Source: Clitopilus passeckerianus (Eukaryota > Basidiomycota > Agaricomycetes > Agaricales > Entolomataceae). From it: a stretch of 64,000 nucleotides of DNA. The notes under the pieces were generated by a model. That model was not told where the DNA came from and did no database searches. It saw only the letters and a list, made by a program, of their open reading frames with translations. Made by a program: the position numbers and the translations under genes. The DNA lies in the NCBI GenBank assembly GCA_944990035.1, contig CALYLX010000061.1:186001-250000 (forward strand), given 5' to 3'. Shown here piece by piece: positions 1 through 12,959 of the stretch (its first letter is position 1; each line of letters opens with the position of its first letter).

Positions 1-814
1 CTAGATGGCAGAAGGACTGAAGAACCTTTGTATGTTTTAGCCTGATTGCTTGGACAGGTATTTGAAAGTGATTCGTATCGAGGTCAGCACACAATCACAT
101 CTCCTTTATCAGAGGTTGCTAATCGTGCAATAGGACCCAGGTTGGCACTTGTTTTTTGTGTAGACAGAAGACGTGTTGAGAACGGAATGATTTTTAAAGG
201 TCACACATCCGCCTATCGATCTTCGCCCGGTTCCCATAAGGAGAATGAGACTATCGTACCATGTACGAGTACTTTCTGTGTAACAATGACGTTTGAAATA
301 CGACTCGGAGGCCGCTGTCGTTCACGCACGCTTTCCGACGCCTCTATCTGGAGGGTTTGATACAGATACCGACCTTCCCATCGATCCCTTACCTGGCTGT
401 ACTTATGAGCCCTGGCATACGATGGTCGCTTGTAGAGAGCTTCAGGCGAAAGATTGCCGGCTCCCCTGATATTCAGGTCAATGCCTCTTTTTCTGGTTAG
501 TCTATCCTTTGCTCAGAATCACAATCGGGGAGGTGTGCCCTTCTTGAGAATCTCGACAGGTGAACTGATGGGTTCTATTCTTAGACTCGCCTTGCGTGCA
601 CTCCATCTACATGTATATGTATACGCTTAAAGAAAGCCAAGGAAGGGCTATCATCTGACTATGCCTCCTATCCGCTTGAAGAGCGATAACATCAATGGGG
701 CGTGGATGTAAGTCAATCTAACTGAGCGGCTCTTGCCAGCACATGATATACGTATATATGGACTAGCAAATCCCATACTGTTTTCCACGCCAGCATTCTT
801 GTTCTCCAACGACC
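1..814. other. No gene recognised; upstream region of the permease
   Basis: Open frames here are short and carry no domain I recognise, and I see no consistent set of splice sites joining them. The 3' half is presumably the promoter and 5' leader of the permease that starts at 815. A gene running in from the left edge cannot be excluded. Confidence 0.4.
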
Positions 815-3039
815 ATGGGCCCGCAAGAGAAGACAAGAGGCTTGAAGTCTGCTGTTACCCATGATGACCAGGCGAATGCGAGGTTGAATGAGCTGGGTTA
901 TAAGGTTGAGTTTCGGCGGGAGATGTGTACGTTCATTCATATAAACTTCCAAATACACGAAAGGCCGATCGATAGAGTAGCGTTTCTTGGGGTGGTATGC
1001 ATGAGCTTTACGGCCATCGGGATTCTTACGGGTATTGTTGACTCTTGTGCCATTGAGAGGAACCAGAACTCATTGAGCCTATGATGTAGGGATGTCCTCA
1101 GCATACCAAACTGGATTGTTCTCTGGAGGGCCGGTCGGCTTGTTCTGGGGATGGAATATTGTATCCATTTTCATGCTTCTGATCGCGTTATCTCTTGCAG
1201 AAATCTGTTCTGCCTTGTGAGTTCTCTGCTTTTGGCTGTAATCTGTCAAGCTAATCGACCATTGTAGCCCGACGATGGGAGGCTTATACTTCTGGGTGTG
1301 CAGGTTGAAACCTGACGTTCCTGCCCTAGGATTCTTTACGGGATGGATATATTCATTCGCTATGGTAAGAACCGCTTTGTTTTACGTGGTAAGGCTGACT
1401 GAACTTCCATAGGTATTCACTGGAACTTCAGGGTGCGAATCGGTTATGAACGTAATTCAGTCCAACTGAGCTCATCACCTAACTTTCATCTCACCAGGAA
1501 TCTAAGTACGGCACTCTACCTAGCGTCTCTGATAGAGGTTTCTACTGGGAAAACGTTGACCCGGCTTGAGATAGCGGCCATGGCATGGGCTGTCAATATA
1601 TTTAGGTTCGCATTCTCCAGTTGATTCACACTATAAAGCTTGATTGTCCATTTTTAAAGCGGTATGGTCAATACGGTCGGAACGAGAGCTGTATCAGGCG
1701 TGTCGACCTTCAACCTTTGGTGGACTCTGGGGGGGACATTCGTCCTCGTTATCACTCTGCTTGTCAAGGCACCGCACAGGAACTCGGCAGAATTTGTGTT
1801 CACTGATTTCGAGAAGTGAATTTGTCGGTGGTAGACTCTTCCGATCATTTATTAATTGATGAATAGCTTTACGGGTTGGGGTAACAAGGGCTTTGTGTTC
1901 CTTCTGGGACTTCTTCAAGCTGCCTACACCCTTGAAGGATGCGAAACGGCGGCCCAGGTCGCTGAAGAGGTAAGGGCTTTCACCGTTAATTCACACTCCA
2001 CAAACTGGCAGCTCATCGAACTCCACAGGCTCATCGTGCCGAGATCCTCGCTCCGATAGCAATTGTTGTCTCTATCATAGGAAGCTGGTTTATCGGACTC
2101 ATCTACATGCTCTCTCTCCTTTTCTCGATTCAGAGCATTGACTCAGTTCAAAAAACTAGCTTTGCCATACCGATCGCTCAGATTTTCTACGATGCAGCTG
2201 GTCAACGACTCGCGTGCCTCTGTATTTTTGTTGTGGGGCTTGCGCAGTTCTTGGCTGCAATAACCGCGTAAGTCCATTGTTTTACGTTTCATCCGTTGAA
2301 CGGGCTGACGGATTTCGGACAGCTTCACGGCCTCTTCTCGCCTCTTCTATGCCTTGGCTCGAGATAACGCCTTCCCGATGAAACACAGGTTTACGTATCT
2401 GAACAGATTCCAGGCTCCGGTATACGGCGTTTGGCTGTCGGTGCTTGTTGGATGCATTATCAGTGCAGCTTACATCGGTTCGACCGTTGCATTTGGGGCT
2501 ATCCTTAGCTCCGCAGCAATCGCAGTCATGCTTTCGTACAATATGCCAATTCTCTGCAGGGTCTTTTGGTTTAACTCGTACGTTATCAGTTACTGACTTG
2601 GACTTTGACTTGGCTAACGTAGGCTGTGTACCAGTATGACAGAAAAAGGCCCACTTTCACTTGGAAAATGGTCCTGGGGAATTAATGTGATCAGCATGTT
2701 ATTCACTTTTTTCGTCTGTGTGTTGTTCATCCTCCCAACAACTACTCCAGGTACGTACAATCCCCTCTGTGAGAACCAATTTGCTAACGATAATTCGTCA
2801 GTGAATGCACTTAACATGTTCGTTTCGAATTCTTGCTTTAGTTGACTAGTATTCTCAATATTTTGATCCCTTCTAGGAATTACGCCATTGTGGCAATCGG
2901 TGGAGTTACTCTGATAGTTGCTTTGGTATGGGCGGTCTGGGGCCGACATCACTTTAGAGGCCCTGTTGCTACCGTGGAAGCAGAGTTCAACGAGAAAGAC
3001 TCAGATGCTATAGATATTGCCGAAGTTGATAATCTGTGA
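815..3039 (+). CDS. Amino-acid/GABA permease, APC superfamily
   Basis: Probable proton-coupled importer of amino acids or GABA (fungal Uga4/Bat1-like branch of the APC superfamily), acting in the plasma membrane or vacuole. The hydrophilic N-terminus (MGPQEKTRGLKSA) is followed after an intron by the first membrane segment (VAFLGVVCMSFTAIGIL), then GLFSGGPVGLFWGWNIV, then the conserved block SLAEICSALPTMGGLYFW. Later come the PIAQIFYDAAGQ stretch and the segment FTASSRLFYALARDNAFP, both standard in this family. About twelve hydrophobic segments can be traced. The gene is split by many short introns, for example after RREI near 930 and before GMSSAYQTGLF near 1090. The acidic tail ends with DNL and a stop. 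The start was chosen as the first ATG in frame with the family N-terminus. The substrate cannot be read from sequence; family assignment is firm. Confidence 0.8.
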
Positions 3040-3725
3040 GATCGAGTACCACTTGCAGTAGTCCGCTGGGTTCATCCTAGAAATTACTTGGCTCATGGCT
3101 CTTCAGTATCTGACTCTTTAGATAATTGCAGCTCAAAATACTAACATTTTCCGCTGCCGTCTTTCAAAAATTCTTGAGCACATCCCTTGTATGTCATTCG
3201 CGAGCAGTGGTTATGCCCGCTTACACCTTGCCATCCACCACAACATTGATTGAGAACGTCAGCGGCACTTTGGAATGGCTACAAAAGTTCGACCAAATAC
3301 CCAGCCGTACTGGATCAGCTATAACGTAGCTGACGGGCCTCAAGGTAGACGTGTCGGCTATACAGGATGCTGCTTCTCCGCGGTCGTGGACTCCCCATTC
3401 GCCGAGTCGTTCACCGATCTTCGGCTCTGTATTGTTTGCGAATGTATTGATGCCCTCGCTCCGATTGTATGTTTGCATGTCATTAGCTTCAAAGAGCCTT
3501 TAAAAAACCAATTTTAGATAATCGTACGTGATCTTGAGGCTAGGATATTCAAGGATCGATCAATTCGGACTACCTCTAGAACACATTCACCATCATCGTC
3601 CTTGCGAAGCAATGGCGCACAGATACACATCGGGGAGACGACCTGCCGCTCTGTAATCACAGCCGTACTCAAACTCGAGAAGACCTCGGGTACTTCTTAC
3701 TACCACCTGCGGCCTCTGCAAGCAG
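3040..3725. other. Intergenic, no gene recognised
   Basis: Between the permease stop and the proposed F-box start. Only short incoherent open frames are present. It may hold the F-box promoter; an unrecognised 5' exon of that gene is possible. Confidence 0.4.
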
Positions 3726-5176
3726 ATGAGGTCCCCCGGAATCCAAGCCTTGAATATCGCCTTGTCTATGATAAACGATTCCTTGGCAGACCTTCATGGG
3801 CCTCGACGTTCTGGCTCGAATTCTCTCCTACAAATGTCATTCCTTGGGGCCCCTTATGCAGAGCAACTCTTCATTATATTCACGTTCTTCCTTGTGGCGA
3901 GAGGAACCCAAAGCCCATAAATTTGCCCCTCGAGATCGTTCAAATAATTGCCTCTCACTTCTACCAGCCTCAGAACTTCCGTGGTGGCAAGTCATGGAAA
4001 AAACATCTACTTTCTTTCGCAATGGTTTGCAAAGCATGGCTACCGGTCGTAGAAACCATCCTCCAGATTCTTGGTAAAGGAGGGATCAACATTAGCCAGA
4101 TAGGTAACCCCGTCTCCCTTGCTCGTGCCATACGCCTTCGACCAGAGCGAGGGTCTTATTTTAGGACTTCTGGAATTCTGGACCCTAGAGTTAGATAGTC
4201 CCACGCTCCTCAAGGCATGCAAGAGCTTTCTTGAATTCTCAATGTTATCCATGAGAACGCTCGTTCTTGGCAAACCTGTGATTTGCACACATGCTGATCT
4301 CTTGCGCGGGATGCAAAGCGTCGAACGCCTTGAAATAAAACCCTCCAATCGACTCGTGGCCGCTGAGCAGCCTGGGAAGTCCCTACCTACCCTCCATTTG
4401 TCTGCTATCCAACACATCATACAAAGCTGGGGACATTTACGACACCTGGAGTTGACTGAATGGGATGAACTACGCGATCCGTGAGTGACCCTTTGGATGC
4501 GCCTATCGCATAACCTGGTCCCTCTAATAACCCACAGCGATGCCGCGGAAACGGTATGGTTGAATGTCCCATATCAACACCCATTTCTAACAAAAATCTC
4601 ATTGTAACTACCCAGCTACCCAGCAATCCTGCGATTGTTTGCCCATTGGAAGACTTGACCGTTGGTTACGGAACCATTTACGGCGGGGAGCTTCTCCTCC
4701 TTGCCTGCGGCACATTGCGGGAATTGACCCTTCACAACCTAAATGGCCTACATAATAAGGACATCGCTGCGTTTCGTCGCATAACGGCGCCATCTCTGAA
4801 TTGCCTCAATATTCACGAATGCGGGATCGCCGTCGATCATCCTGATGAGACTTTCGCGCTCGAAACAGTCCTGCCCGAAATGAAGGAACTATGGGAGGTT
4901 GATATTACCCTCAGGGAAGGAAACTTCTCCGCTGCCATAATCAGTGGTAGGAGTAAAGCAGAGGATACGAAACCACAGAGAGATCGCCGTAGTCTTCGCA
5001 TATATAGCAGAGCGTTTGCGGTCGAGGGCCTGTCTGACGCTATGGAGGCCACAGATTGGGGTTTTATCAAGATCTTTTGCCACAGTCATGATCCAGCGAT
5101 TTGGAATTATGGAGAGGCGGCCAATGCATCGAACGTAGCCAACAAAAGGGGCATACACTTAGTTTTTGTTGAATAG
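3726..5176 (+). CDS. F-box domain protein with leucine-rich C-terminal region
   Basis: Probable substrate adaptor of an SCF ubiquitin ligase. The F-box lies near the N-terminus (INLPLEIVQIIASHFY, then FAMVCKAWLPVVE), and is followed by leucine-rich stretches such as LRHLELTEWDELRDP and CGTLRELTLHNLNGL. My model joins 3726-3835, 3904-4103, 4165-4480, 4538-4553 and 4616-5176, giving 400 residues. The change of frame near 4104 is fully explained by a 61-bp GT-AG intron that restores GLLEFWTLELDSPTLL. The first exon is the weak part: no in-frame ATG lies directly before the F-box, so I used the ATG at 3726 with a 68-bp intron. The exon of 16 bp is also unusual. The target is unknown. Genes of this type are numerous in Agaricomycetes. 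Confidence 0.6.
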
Positions 5177-5849
5177 TAGCGGCTACCGCAGTACCCCGAT
5201 TCACGCGTAATCCCACGGACAACTGGTTGCGTTATCCATAGTATTTCGCTAGAGATCTTGACGCCGGTATTCTATGAACTTCATAACTGCATATAAGTAC
5301 CAATCATTCCAACGAGCAGGCCCTGGAGCCAGCCGAGCCATTTCCTTACAATCTGATCATGGGCAACACAAGGAATCTATTGAAAAAGGGGTGATTGTGA
5401 GCTGTCTGATTGCACACCATGGCGGGAGCCATTTCACCCCATTCCTCCTGATGTCGAAATGTGTCCTATCAAGTGAGCCGGGTATCATCCGAAAAGACTT
5501 CTTCATCTCCCCTCACACCATTCCTGATTACCGATTTTTAAATGAGGACCACAAGAAATCTGTGAGATCTAAGTAGGGAAAACTCGGGCACAAATTCCCA
5601 TTTATCTTCGTTTTGGGGCTTTTCTGTGCCCTTCTCAATAATCTCAGATTGAATTGTATGGAAAAGACGCGTCGACCAAATAAGCCACGCGACGCGTCAA
5701 TAAAACCGTTGAGACGCGTCGCAAACAAATACAGTAAGCCTGTCACAAATCGTCACACCCGTTTCCTCACGCGTCTTTCCCAAGCCACGGAAGCTTGTCT
5801 CGACGGTGGCCCTTACTGTTCTTCCTCCTCGCCGCCACTACCAACTCCC
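5177..5849. other. Intergenic region and promoter of the Rif1-like gene
   Basis: No gene seen. An open frame runs in from 5613 in phase with the downstream gene, but the first 80 codons have no recognisable conservation and cover a run of ACGCGT boxes, so I treat it as promoter and 5' leader. Confidence 0.5.
5667..5774 (+). promoter_or_regulatory. Cluster of four MCB (ACGCGT) boxes upstream of the Rif1-like gene
   Basis: ACGCGT occurs at 5667-5672, 5692-5697, 5714-5719 and 5769-5774, the first three inside the longer palindrome GACGCGTC. In fungi ACGCGT is the binding site of MBF (Mbp1-Swi6), which drives G1/S transcription of replication genes. Four copies in 108 bp, ending 75 bp before the start codon, is well above chance. 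Function is inferred. Confidence 0.6.
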
Positions 5850-8800
5850 ATGGCAAACAAGATGGCTCTACTGACGCCTCCAAGTACAGGTCACCGCGTC
5901 AAGGACAAGGAAAACCGTGAAATTGACCCATCGTCGCGAGTCGTGTTTGCCAAAGACGACGAAATTCATATCCTCAACCCCGCCACAACGAAGGCCACTT
6001 CCGCACCTATCACGCCCTTGAAATCATCGCTGAAGCGAAAGGCGTCGAAATCAATTCTCAAGAAGTCTTCAGCTTTCTTCAGCCTGCCGTGTCCACCTGA
6101 GTCACCCCAGCGAGAAATTACACCAGAACCTGGCGACCCGCTCTGCGACCTTGGGTACCTCGTATATCCTGTGTCACGCATCATTCAGCCAGACAATGCA
6201 CTCATTGACGCGTCGAACAACAAGTTGAAGGAAGTCGTTGAGGCGTATTGCATTCTCACCGCCCGGCTGAAGGCAGCACTTGCAGGAAAGTCGGAACTTG
6301 GAGACGAGTCATGGCCGCTATTTCAACCACTGCGAAAAAACAAACACGCCTTCGCCGATGCAGTAGTACGCGATTTGGGGCGAGCTACAATGGATATTGG
6401 CCCTGTTGATAGGGAAGAGGCAGAGCGGGAAAAACAGGTCCTCCTACCGTCACCCAGGAATACACCGAAGAAGAAGAAGAGAGATGGTCTCAATGAAGAG
6501 GAAATCAAATATGCAAGGGATATGTGCACGACCGTACATGCCGTTCTGCGTTTCCTGGGTGTCGCGTTTACGACACCTGCTGTTCAACAAATTTTCTCGG
6601 GTACGAAATATTTACTTCCAAGTCAAGTCGAATGCTCAAACCCGCGTTATAGATAAACAGATTCGGTCAATGCTTACTGCTGTTCTTGCAATTCCGCTTG
6701 CACGGGAGTTACCTTCTTTGAATGCGCGCAAAACTTGCGCTCTGGCCATTGGACTCCTCCAAACCCAGCGACTTCCTGTTCCCATTCTCGCACCCGCTGC
6801 GGATCGGATTGCATACGCCCTGACGAGGGGGGTTGATGGAGAGCTGGGTAAAGAAGGCAAGAAAGGCTCGGCATCTGACGGTCTTAAGGTATCCAATTTC
6901 TCGCATGGATAGCCTGAACGTGATACTCAGCATACATCTGTCTAGGCGGTCCATGACTTGTCTTTGCATCTTCCCGGCCTATTCGTTCCTGCCTTCGGGA
7001 AGGCTCCGCATATATTACTCAACTCGGTCCTCAACAACCTTCTAGCACCAACCTTAACGATCCGAGTTCAAGCTTGTCATGCCCTGGGCGGTTTTGCCAC
7101 AGCTTGCGCCACCCTTCGAGGCTCTCGAAAACACCAGCCTATTCTCGAAGGCATCAGCGCAACAGTGAAAGACTTCGTGATGACACCCTCCGCCCGACCC
7201 GCCTCCCCACAGAAGAGTGCTGTTGGCAGTGATGTGGCCACTGCCTCACCTTCCAAAGCTGAGGGCACCTCTTCTATTTTCCGTACCCTACGGACTACCC
7301 TCCAGGCCGTCGAACCCGCGCATACAGCCCATGGCCCGGTCTGGGCACTCTGCACTCTTGCTGCCCTTATCGTTCTCCTCGGTGACGAGCTTAAGAGGGA
7401 TGTCAAACTTGCGAAGGTCATGGGCGCCATCATGGGCCTGGCTATGCGCCATAGAAGACAATCCGCGAGAGGGTTAGCCTGTCTGGTTTGGAGAGCGTTC
7501 ACTTGGATTTATATCGGTGATGATGACGATGACGATGATGAGGACGACGACGAGCCCGTCAGCCAAGGTATCAAGGCAAAGGAGGCTCTTTGGAATCTCG
7601 TACAGAGCGTCGTCGAGCTTGAAAATGGTGTCTGCACCATTGCTAGTCTCCTCAACAGTCCGCTCGATTTCGACCCTGAGGAAGACGAAGATGTCACTTT
7701 CCGCCGAAGGGAGGATCGCCTACGCAAGAGCCTTGACGTGCTCGATTCAATGACCGTCAAGGATACGGCCACCTGTGGTCAAACTTTGGATGTCATGAAG
7801 GTCATGACCGGGGTTCAACCGGGCTGTACGAAGTGGCAGAATCGGAGGGTTGCCCTTCGAAATCCTGCTCGTGTCGCCGTCACCGACAAAGAGGGAGGAA
7901 GGCCATCACTCTTACCCAGAGGGTTGCTCAGTGCCTATCCTGGCCTGTTGACGGCCGACTGGAAGAGCTTCACTCGCGATGTGAACCTTGCCTACGAAGA
8001 GACCTGGAAGGCGGACGATATCAGGTGTCTGGACACAATCGACTTCAGCCTTTCGTCGGTACCTAGCCATGATGGGGCCTTGGGTGCATGGAAAGGGTTG
8101 TGGGTGTGGGAAGGGATGATGAAGCCATGGAAGTTCATCTTGGAGAGTAAAACCATGTGGGAGAAGTACGAGCCAAGTAACCCGGGCGATAGCTCCGAGG
8201 ATACCAAGACGTGGAAGGGTGGAATGTGGAAAGATCTGGTCGGGGTATGGGGATCATTGACCGGCTTGTGTGTTGCTTCAATTAGAGGTACGTTGTTGGT
8301 CACCATGTCATGGGCTATGCTGACGATTCATAGATGCAGATGATCTACCGGACGACGTAATGGCTTCTTTTGTGTACCGAAGTGCTTATGAGATCATCGA
8401 GACCGTGCTGCAAAATCAGGACCTCGACCTCACTGTAGCTCAAAAGCAAACGCAACCACGAAATGCTAACCAGAAGAAGGGTTCAAAGTCCACAGCAGCT
8501 GTCAAAGACCAATTCACACCAAGTGGACTGAGGCTGGAATTCGCCATGGATCTCTGGGCTACGATGAGGGATGTTATGCCCACAGACAGCTTGAAGCTGG
8601 CTGGCGGCAAGTTACTTGTTGCCTTGATGCAGAATGCCGAAGATTTCTTCGGTTTCACGAGCGCCGAGGATGATGTGATCTCTGCTCCTGCGACAAACAC
8701 TTCCTTGGAGCATTGGGGTAGCTTCTGCATCGACATCTTGGGTGTTTGCGGAATGGATGAGGTTCGGCTGTTCTGGGGTTACAAGGATGGCAATGGAGAG

Positions 8801-10812
8801 CCTTCATGGCAGTGGAAGTGGAATAGTGAAGAGAGGAGATGCGTTTGGAGGATTTTTTGCCAGAAATGGCTCGACATCGTCGGCGATGCAGAAATGGAAG
8901 GTGCTATTTCCCTTCTAGCTGTTCCCTTCGCGTAAGTTCTACCCACTGAACTGTATGCCATTTACTGAATCTCCTCCACACAGATTTGAAACTACGTTTG
9001 AGTTGACCAAGGATGACGTAGACGCTTGGCAAGCTCTTCTTGAGCATGCTATTGCCAAGGCCCCGGATTACGGCTGCTATACAAACACAGTTCTGTCTTC
9101 CATAGCGACAACCGTCACAGCGGCCAACCAATCGCCAACCTCGGCACCCGCTTGCATCCACCTCATTGAGATGCTCCTCACCTATGCCGGTGAACCAGAG
9201 AACCTAGTATCCGAGGTCCCGGATACCATTCTAGAGCTAGTCAACGATACCATGCGCTCCGCATACCCCCCAACGGCCGCCGAAAAGCTCCGTTATTTGT
9301 GGGTCATCCGGGCTGTCACGAAGATTCTAGGAGACTGCACGGGAGATGCATTTATATCTGTGCTAAGCGGGCTGAGTGACGCTGTGGCCCTCTGGACGCA
9401 GGATGAATATTCTGCTTGGGACTCTGGGGACCTGGACTTCGATGTAAGTCTTCATATTTGACGCCAGGTTAGAGCAAGGACTGATTCTTTGTTAGATCAT
9501 GCCCCTCTACGAGACTGTACTCGTCGGACTGCAAGGACTATCGACGGCAAACGATGCTCTGGAATTGTTTGGAGCAGTGATTGTTTCACCCTTCTTGGGG
9601 CGTCAAGCCATACAAACACCAGCCTCCGAACTATTCCAGACTTTCTGGGACTCTAGTTACGGCATGATGGAAGTGCCTGCTGGAGGATGGCCTGCGGACA
9701 TACAAATGTGTCTGCAAGTTGTTTATGGGGTTGATACCAGTTCGGAGCCCGAGCCGGTTGCAACCACCAACGCAGTCGAACTGTCCCCAGAAGTACCCAT
9801 TATGTTCCGCCCATCCACGCCTACAACTCCAACACGAGGCCTTCCGTCTTCTTCCCCCACCACTCCATCCCGTTCACGGAATCCCCCGGTTTCTTTCTTC
9901 TCTCAGCTGCCTCCTTCCTCCCCGTATTCTCCTATGACCTCTCGACGACCTCAAACACCTCGACGCACTCCACACTACACACCTGGACATGACTCACCGT
10001 CGAAACGCCGCAAGTTGGAGGACAACAAAGAGAATGTGTCACCTGCTTCCAAATACATCTTCAGACCTATTGTCGAGCGGATTGCCATGCAGTCTCCTTG
10101 CCAAAGAACCTCGACCCTGGGCAAACGACGTGCTTATGAAGAACTCACGGATGAGCGCCTCTCGCCGCTGAAGAAGGGCAGGAAACCTGTGGAAGAACTG
10201 GTAGATGACAGCGAAGACGAGCGAGAAGCCGTTGCTGATCAACTCCCGTCCATACCTATCCCCGCTTTGTTCTCTGAGGCCAGCCTCATTGCAACCCCTA
10301 CGAAGAAGAGAAGGCGCTCGTTCTTCGATGCCGTAGAGGTTCCCCGTTTGAACGACCTGTATGGAGGACGTATCCGTTCTGCAGTCAGCTTTGACTCCGC
10401 CACTCATATCCCTCAAACGCCAGCCCACAAGCGTACCTTGAAACCCAGTTACTCAACGACTAAGGCATATACCTCTTTCAAGAGATGCACACATACCAAC
10501 GATGTCTTCTGGCTTCCCCCATCTGACGAGACCCTCAGCAGCGATCCTATTGAACTGCGCCCAACCACCAAAATCATGCCACTTCACCTCTCCTCTGATG
10601 ATGATTCTCATATAGGCCAGGTCACCCCACATCATCTAGTTTCGCCTGAAATACAACGAGGCCGTGCCTATAATGACTGCGATTTCCCCAGCAGTGATGA
10701 GCCTAGCCCAACCAAGGCAGTCGTCGAACGCAAGCTGAAAAGAATGGCCTCGTTCACCACATTGGACAACATTATACCAAAACTAGGGAAAGTTACTTCA
10801 TGGGCCAATTAG
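5850..10812 (+). CDS. RIF1: Rif1-like telomere and replication-timing regulator
   Basis: Probably the Rap1-interacting factor 1 homologue, which recruits protein phosphatase 1 to restrain origin firing and acts at telomeres. Exons 5850-6600, 6653-6888, 6946-8287, 8334-8931, 8984-9443 and 9496-10812 give 1567 residues. Near the N-terminus are an RVxF-type motif (RVVF, residues 30-33) and a SILK motif (68-71), both PP1-docking signatures, close to proline-directed sites (LTPPST, ITPLKS). A long helical region with HEAT-repeat character follows (IRSMLTAVLAIPLARELPSL, LLNSVLNNLLAPTLTIRVQA), then an acidic run at 7516-7556. The C-terminal 350 residues are disordered, rich in SP/TP and basic patches. 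N-terminal placement of the PP1 motifs agrees with yeast Rif1 rather than vertebrate Rif1. Identification rests on this architecture and on my memory of the fungal Rif1_N family; another large HEAT protein is the alternative. Confidence 0.7.
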
Positions 10813-10997
10813 GGATTCTACTGTATACCATTATAGTTGTAATTAGTAGTGTAGAAGTAACATTTTCAATGATGAACAAGGTCCCCTCCAAGCATAATAT
10901 TAGTGCGATCTCGCTTGTGATGGGAAAAAAGGAATAAACACAGCCTCAAAGAATCAATACCTGTCCTTTCAACCACGATCCTCTACAATCCGATACC

Positions 10998-12959
10998 ATG
11001 AGTTCGAGGACATTAACCAGGCGTTGGGAGGCTCTGAAACGCAGAAACCCTCTAAACTCGGTTCTCCGAAAGGGAAAAGAAACCTCCATTCCAGTAGAGC
11101 CTTCCCCAGACTCGGATCTGTTGAGGTTGCTTCCAACCGAGCTGCAACTCCAAATTCTCGGTTTTGTGGATATAGAAGACATCCTTGCACTCCGTCAGGT
11201 AGGGATGCTTTGTCCATCACCTTTGAATATCTCAACTGAAGCTTATAGACCTGTAGAGCGTTGGAAGCCGTGACCCGGATGCAGGACGTTTGGTTAACGG
11301 CGGCTCGCAATCTAGATTCCACATTTGAGGTTCTCCAGAAGTCATATGATTTCGCCATCATGTCTTCAAACGCCCTCGAATTGCTTGTCCTGCGCTCTGT
11401 CTACTTTCCGAAGGCACTCTTGCGACCAGACAAATCTATCCTCTCTCGTCGACTTACAGAACTGCGAGCTCCTCAGGTCCCCACTAGGTCGAACTCACAT
11501 ATCTCAAACGAAACAGCCGGCTCCGCAAATTCTATACATGCTGCCAGCACCTCGTAAGTATTGGGTCCTATCAGAGCCTCTGCCCACTGAACGCTGCAGA
11601 TCCAGCGTGAGGTTTGACGCCAGCCTTCTCGTTCCTGGAGGTCGCTATCTGTTTACAAGTGGCTACACAAGTTCGTCGCTCGACTTGGGTCCGCAAACAA
11701 TCCATCTCTGGGATTTGGAGTCCCAGTCCCTTGAAAATGGGATGAGCTCCGTCCCTCTCATTTCAAGTGACTTCAGTGGGGAGGGACTTAGACTTCACAA
11801 GGCCTTTCCAACCGCTTGTGGTCGAGGAATACGGTTGTTGGCATATGCGATGCCACTGTAAGTGGTATATCGGCCTTCAAAGCAGCATGGCCTGACACCA
11901 ACTTTTATAGGACTTTGGATCTCTCTAGCCGTCTTAATAAGTCATTTAACGTTTATGAGATCTTCCCTCGAGACAGCAATCCCACTCTCACGCTTATAGC
12001 CAAACTACCAGTGGAGATCACCTATGACCATTTTCACGGGCACCGGTTCGACGAGCTCATCCTTCGTATCGACAACAGATTGCTTATCTGGAACTACGAA
12101 TCCAAGACTGTCTTCGAGAAAGAGGTTAATTGGACGTTCCACTCTGTGAGTTTGTCAAGTTTTGTTTTGGCTGTGCCAGAGTACTTATTGAGCCTTACTG
12201 GGCTAGATCCTTGCTAGAGAGGATCGCATCTGCTTTATCGATACATTTGCCGTGGTCATCTGGGCAGTTATCCGTGATGATAACGAGCACAAAACGCCCA
12301 TTGACCTTGTCTTCCATCAGCACGTATTGATCCCTCCGGTCACGCCTGCTCAGAGACTCCAACACGACATGTGCCGACTCTCAGTGACGAGCTCAGAAGA
12401 ACCCGATGCGCCTCATCACATATCCATAGAATACCAGACGTCGGGCGCGAGGGGTTCTCGGGAATACATCCTTAACGATGTATTCCGCCTTTGCCCTCAG
12501 AGACATGAAAACGGTGCCGTCCAGTATTCTATCGGACGTGTTCATCCAACGGTCCGAATTGCACTCAAAGGTAACTTCGATAGGACTATGAGCAACAAAG
12601 GCAATACCTGCACCGCTGAATGCTTCTTTCGAACCATCGTCATGTGTACATCCCAAGAGAAGGAACATGTACGGGTGCTTATCACAGATCTGAAGGAACA
12701 TAGGGTCTCTGCTAGCTCTGATGCTGTTCCAGATTTTGTGCAGCATGTTCGTCTTCTGCCAGCATCAGACATCTGTCAGGGTGACGAGGGAATAGTAGAC
12801 TATGCCCTCTGCCCATTCTCTGGTCGTCTCGTTTTATTGCTCAGTGGTCGGAAGAGGATTTGTGTCGTTGACTTTGTCCCTAAGACGTGGTGGCATGAGA
12901 AGAAGTCGGTTGGAAAACCGATCTCGAAAGTCGATTATTCGTCGGTAGAGCTTTTGTAG
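10998..12959 (+). CDS. F-box protein with WD40-like C-terminal domain
   Basis: Probable SCF adaptor. Exons 10998-11198, 11249-11553, 11600-11857, 11911-12145 and 12207-12959 give 583 residues with all phases agreeing. A basic N-terminus precedes an F-box (LLRLLPTELQLQILGFVDIE, then ILALRQTCRALEAVTR). The segment LLVPGGRYLFTSGY ... IHLWDLES resembles a beta-propeller blade, and further blade-like stretches follow (LLIWNYESKTVF, DRICFIDTFAVVIW). The last part contains CPFSGRLVLLLSGRKRICVV. This layout is common among Agaricomycete F-box proteins. The substrate is unknown. A degenerate second copy of the C-terminal part begins directly after the stop codon. Confidence 0.7.

Noticed and set aside
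4104..4164. Frameshift in the first F-box gene
   Set aside because: A 61-bp GT-AG intron restores the frame exactly, giving GLLEFWTLELDS.
5613..5849. Extension of the Rif1-like protein to an upstream start
   Set aside because: The extra codons overlap the MCB cluster, are low in conservation signals, and the ATG at 5850 gives a sensible N-terminus.
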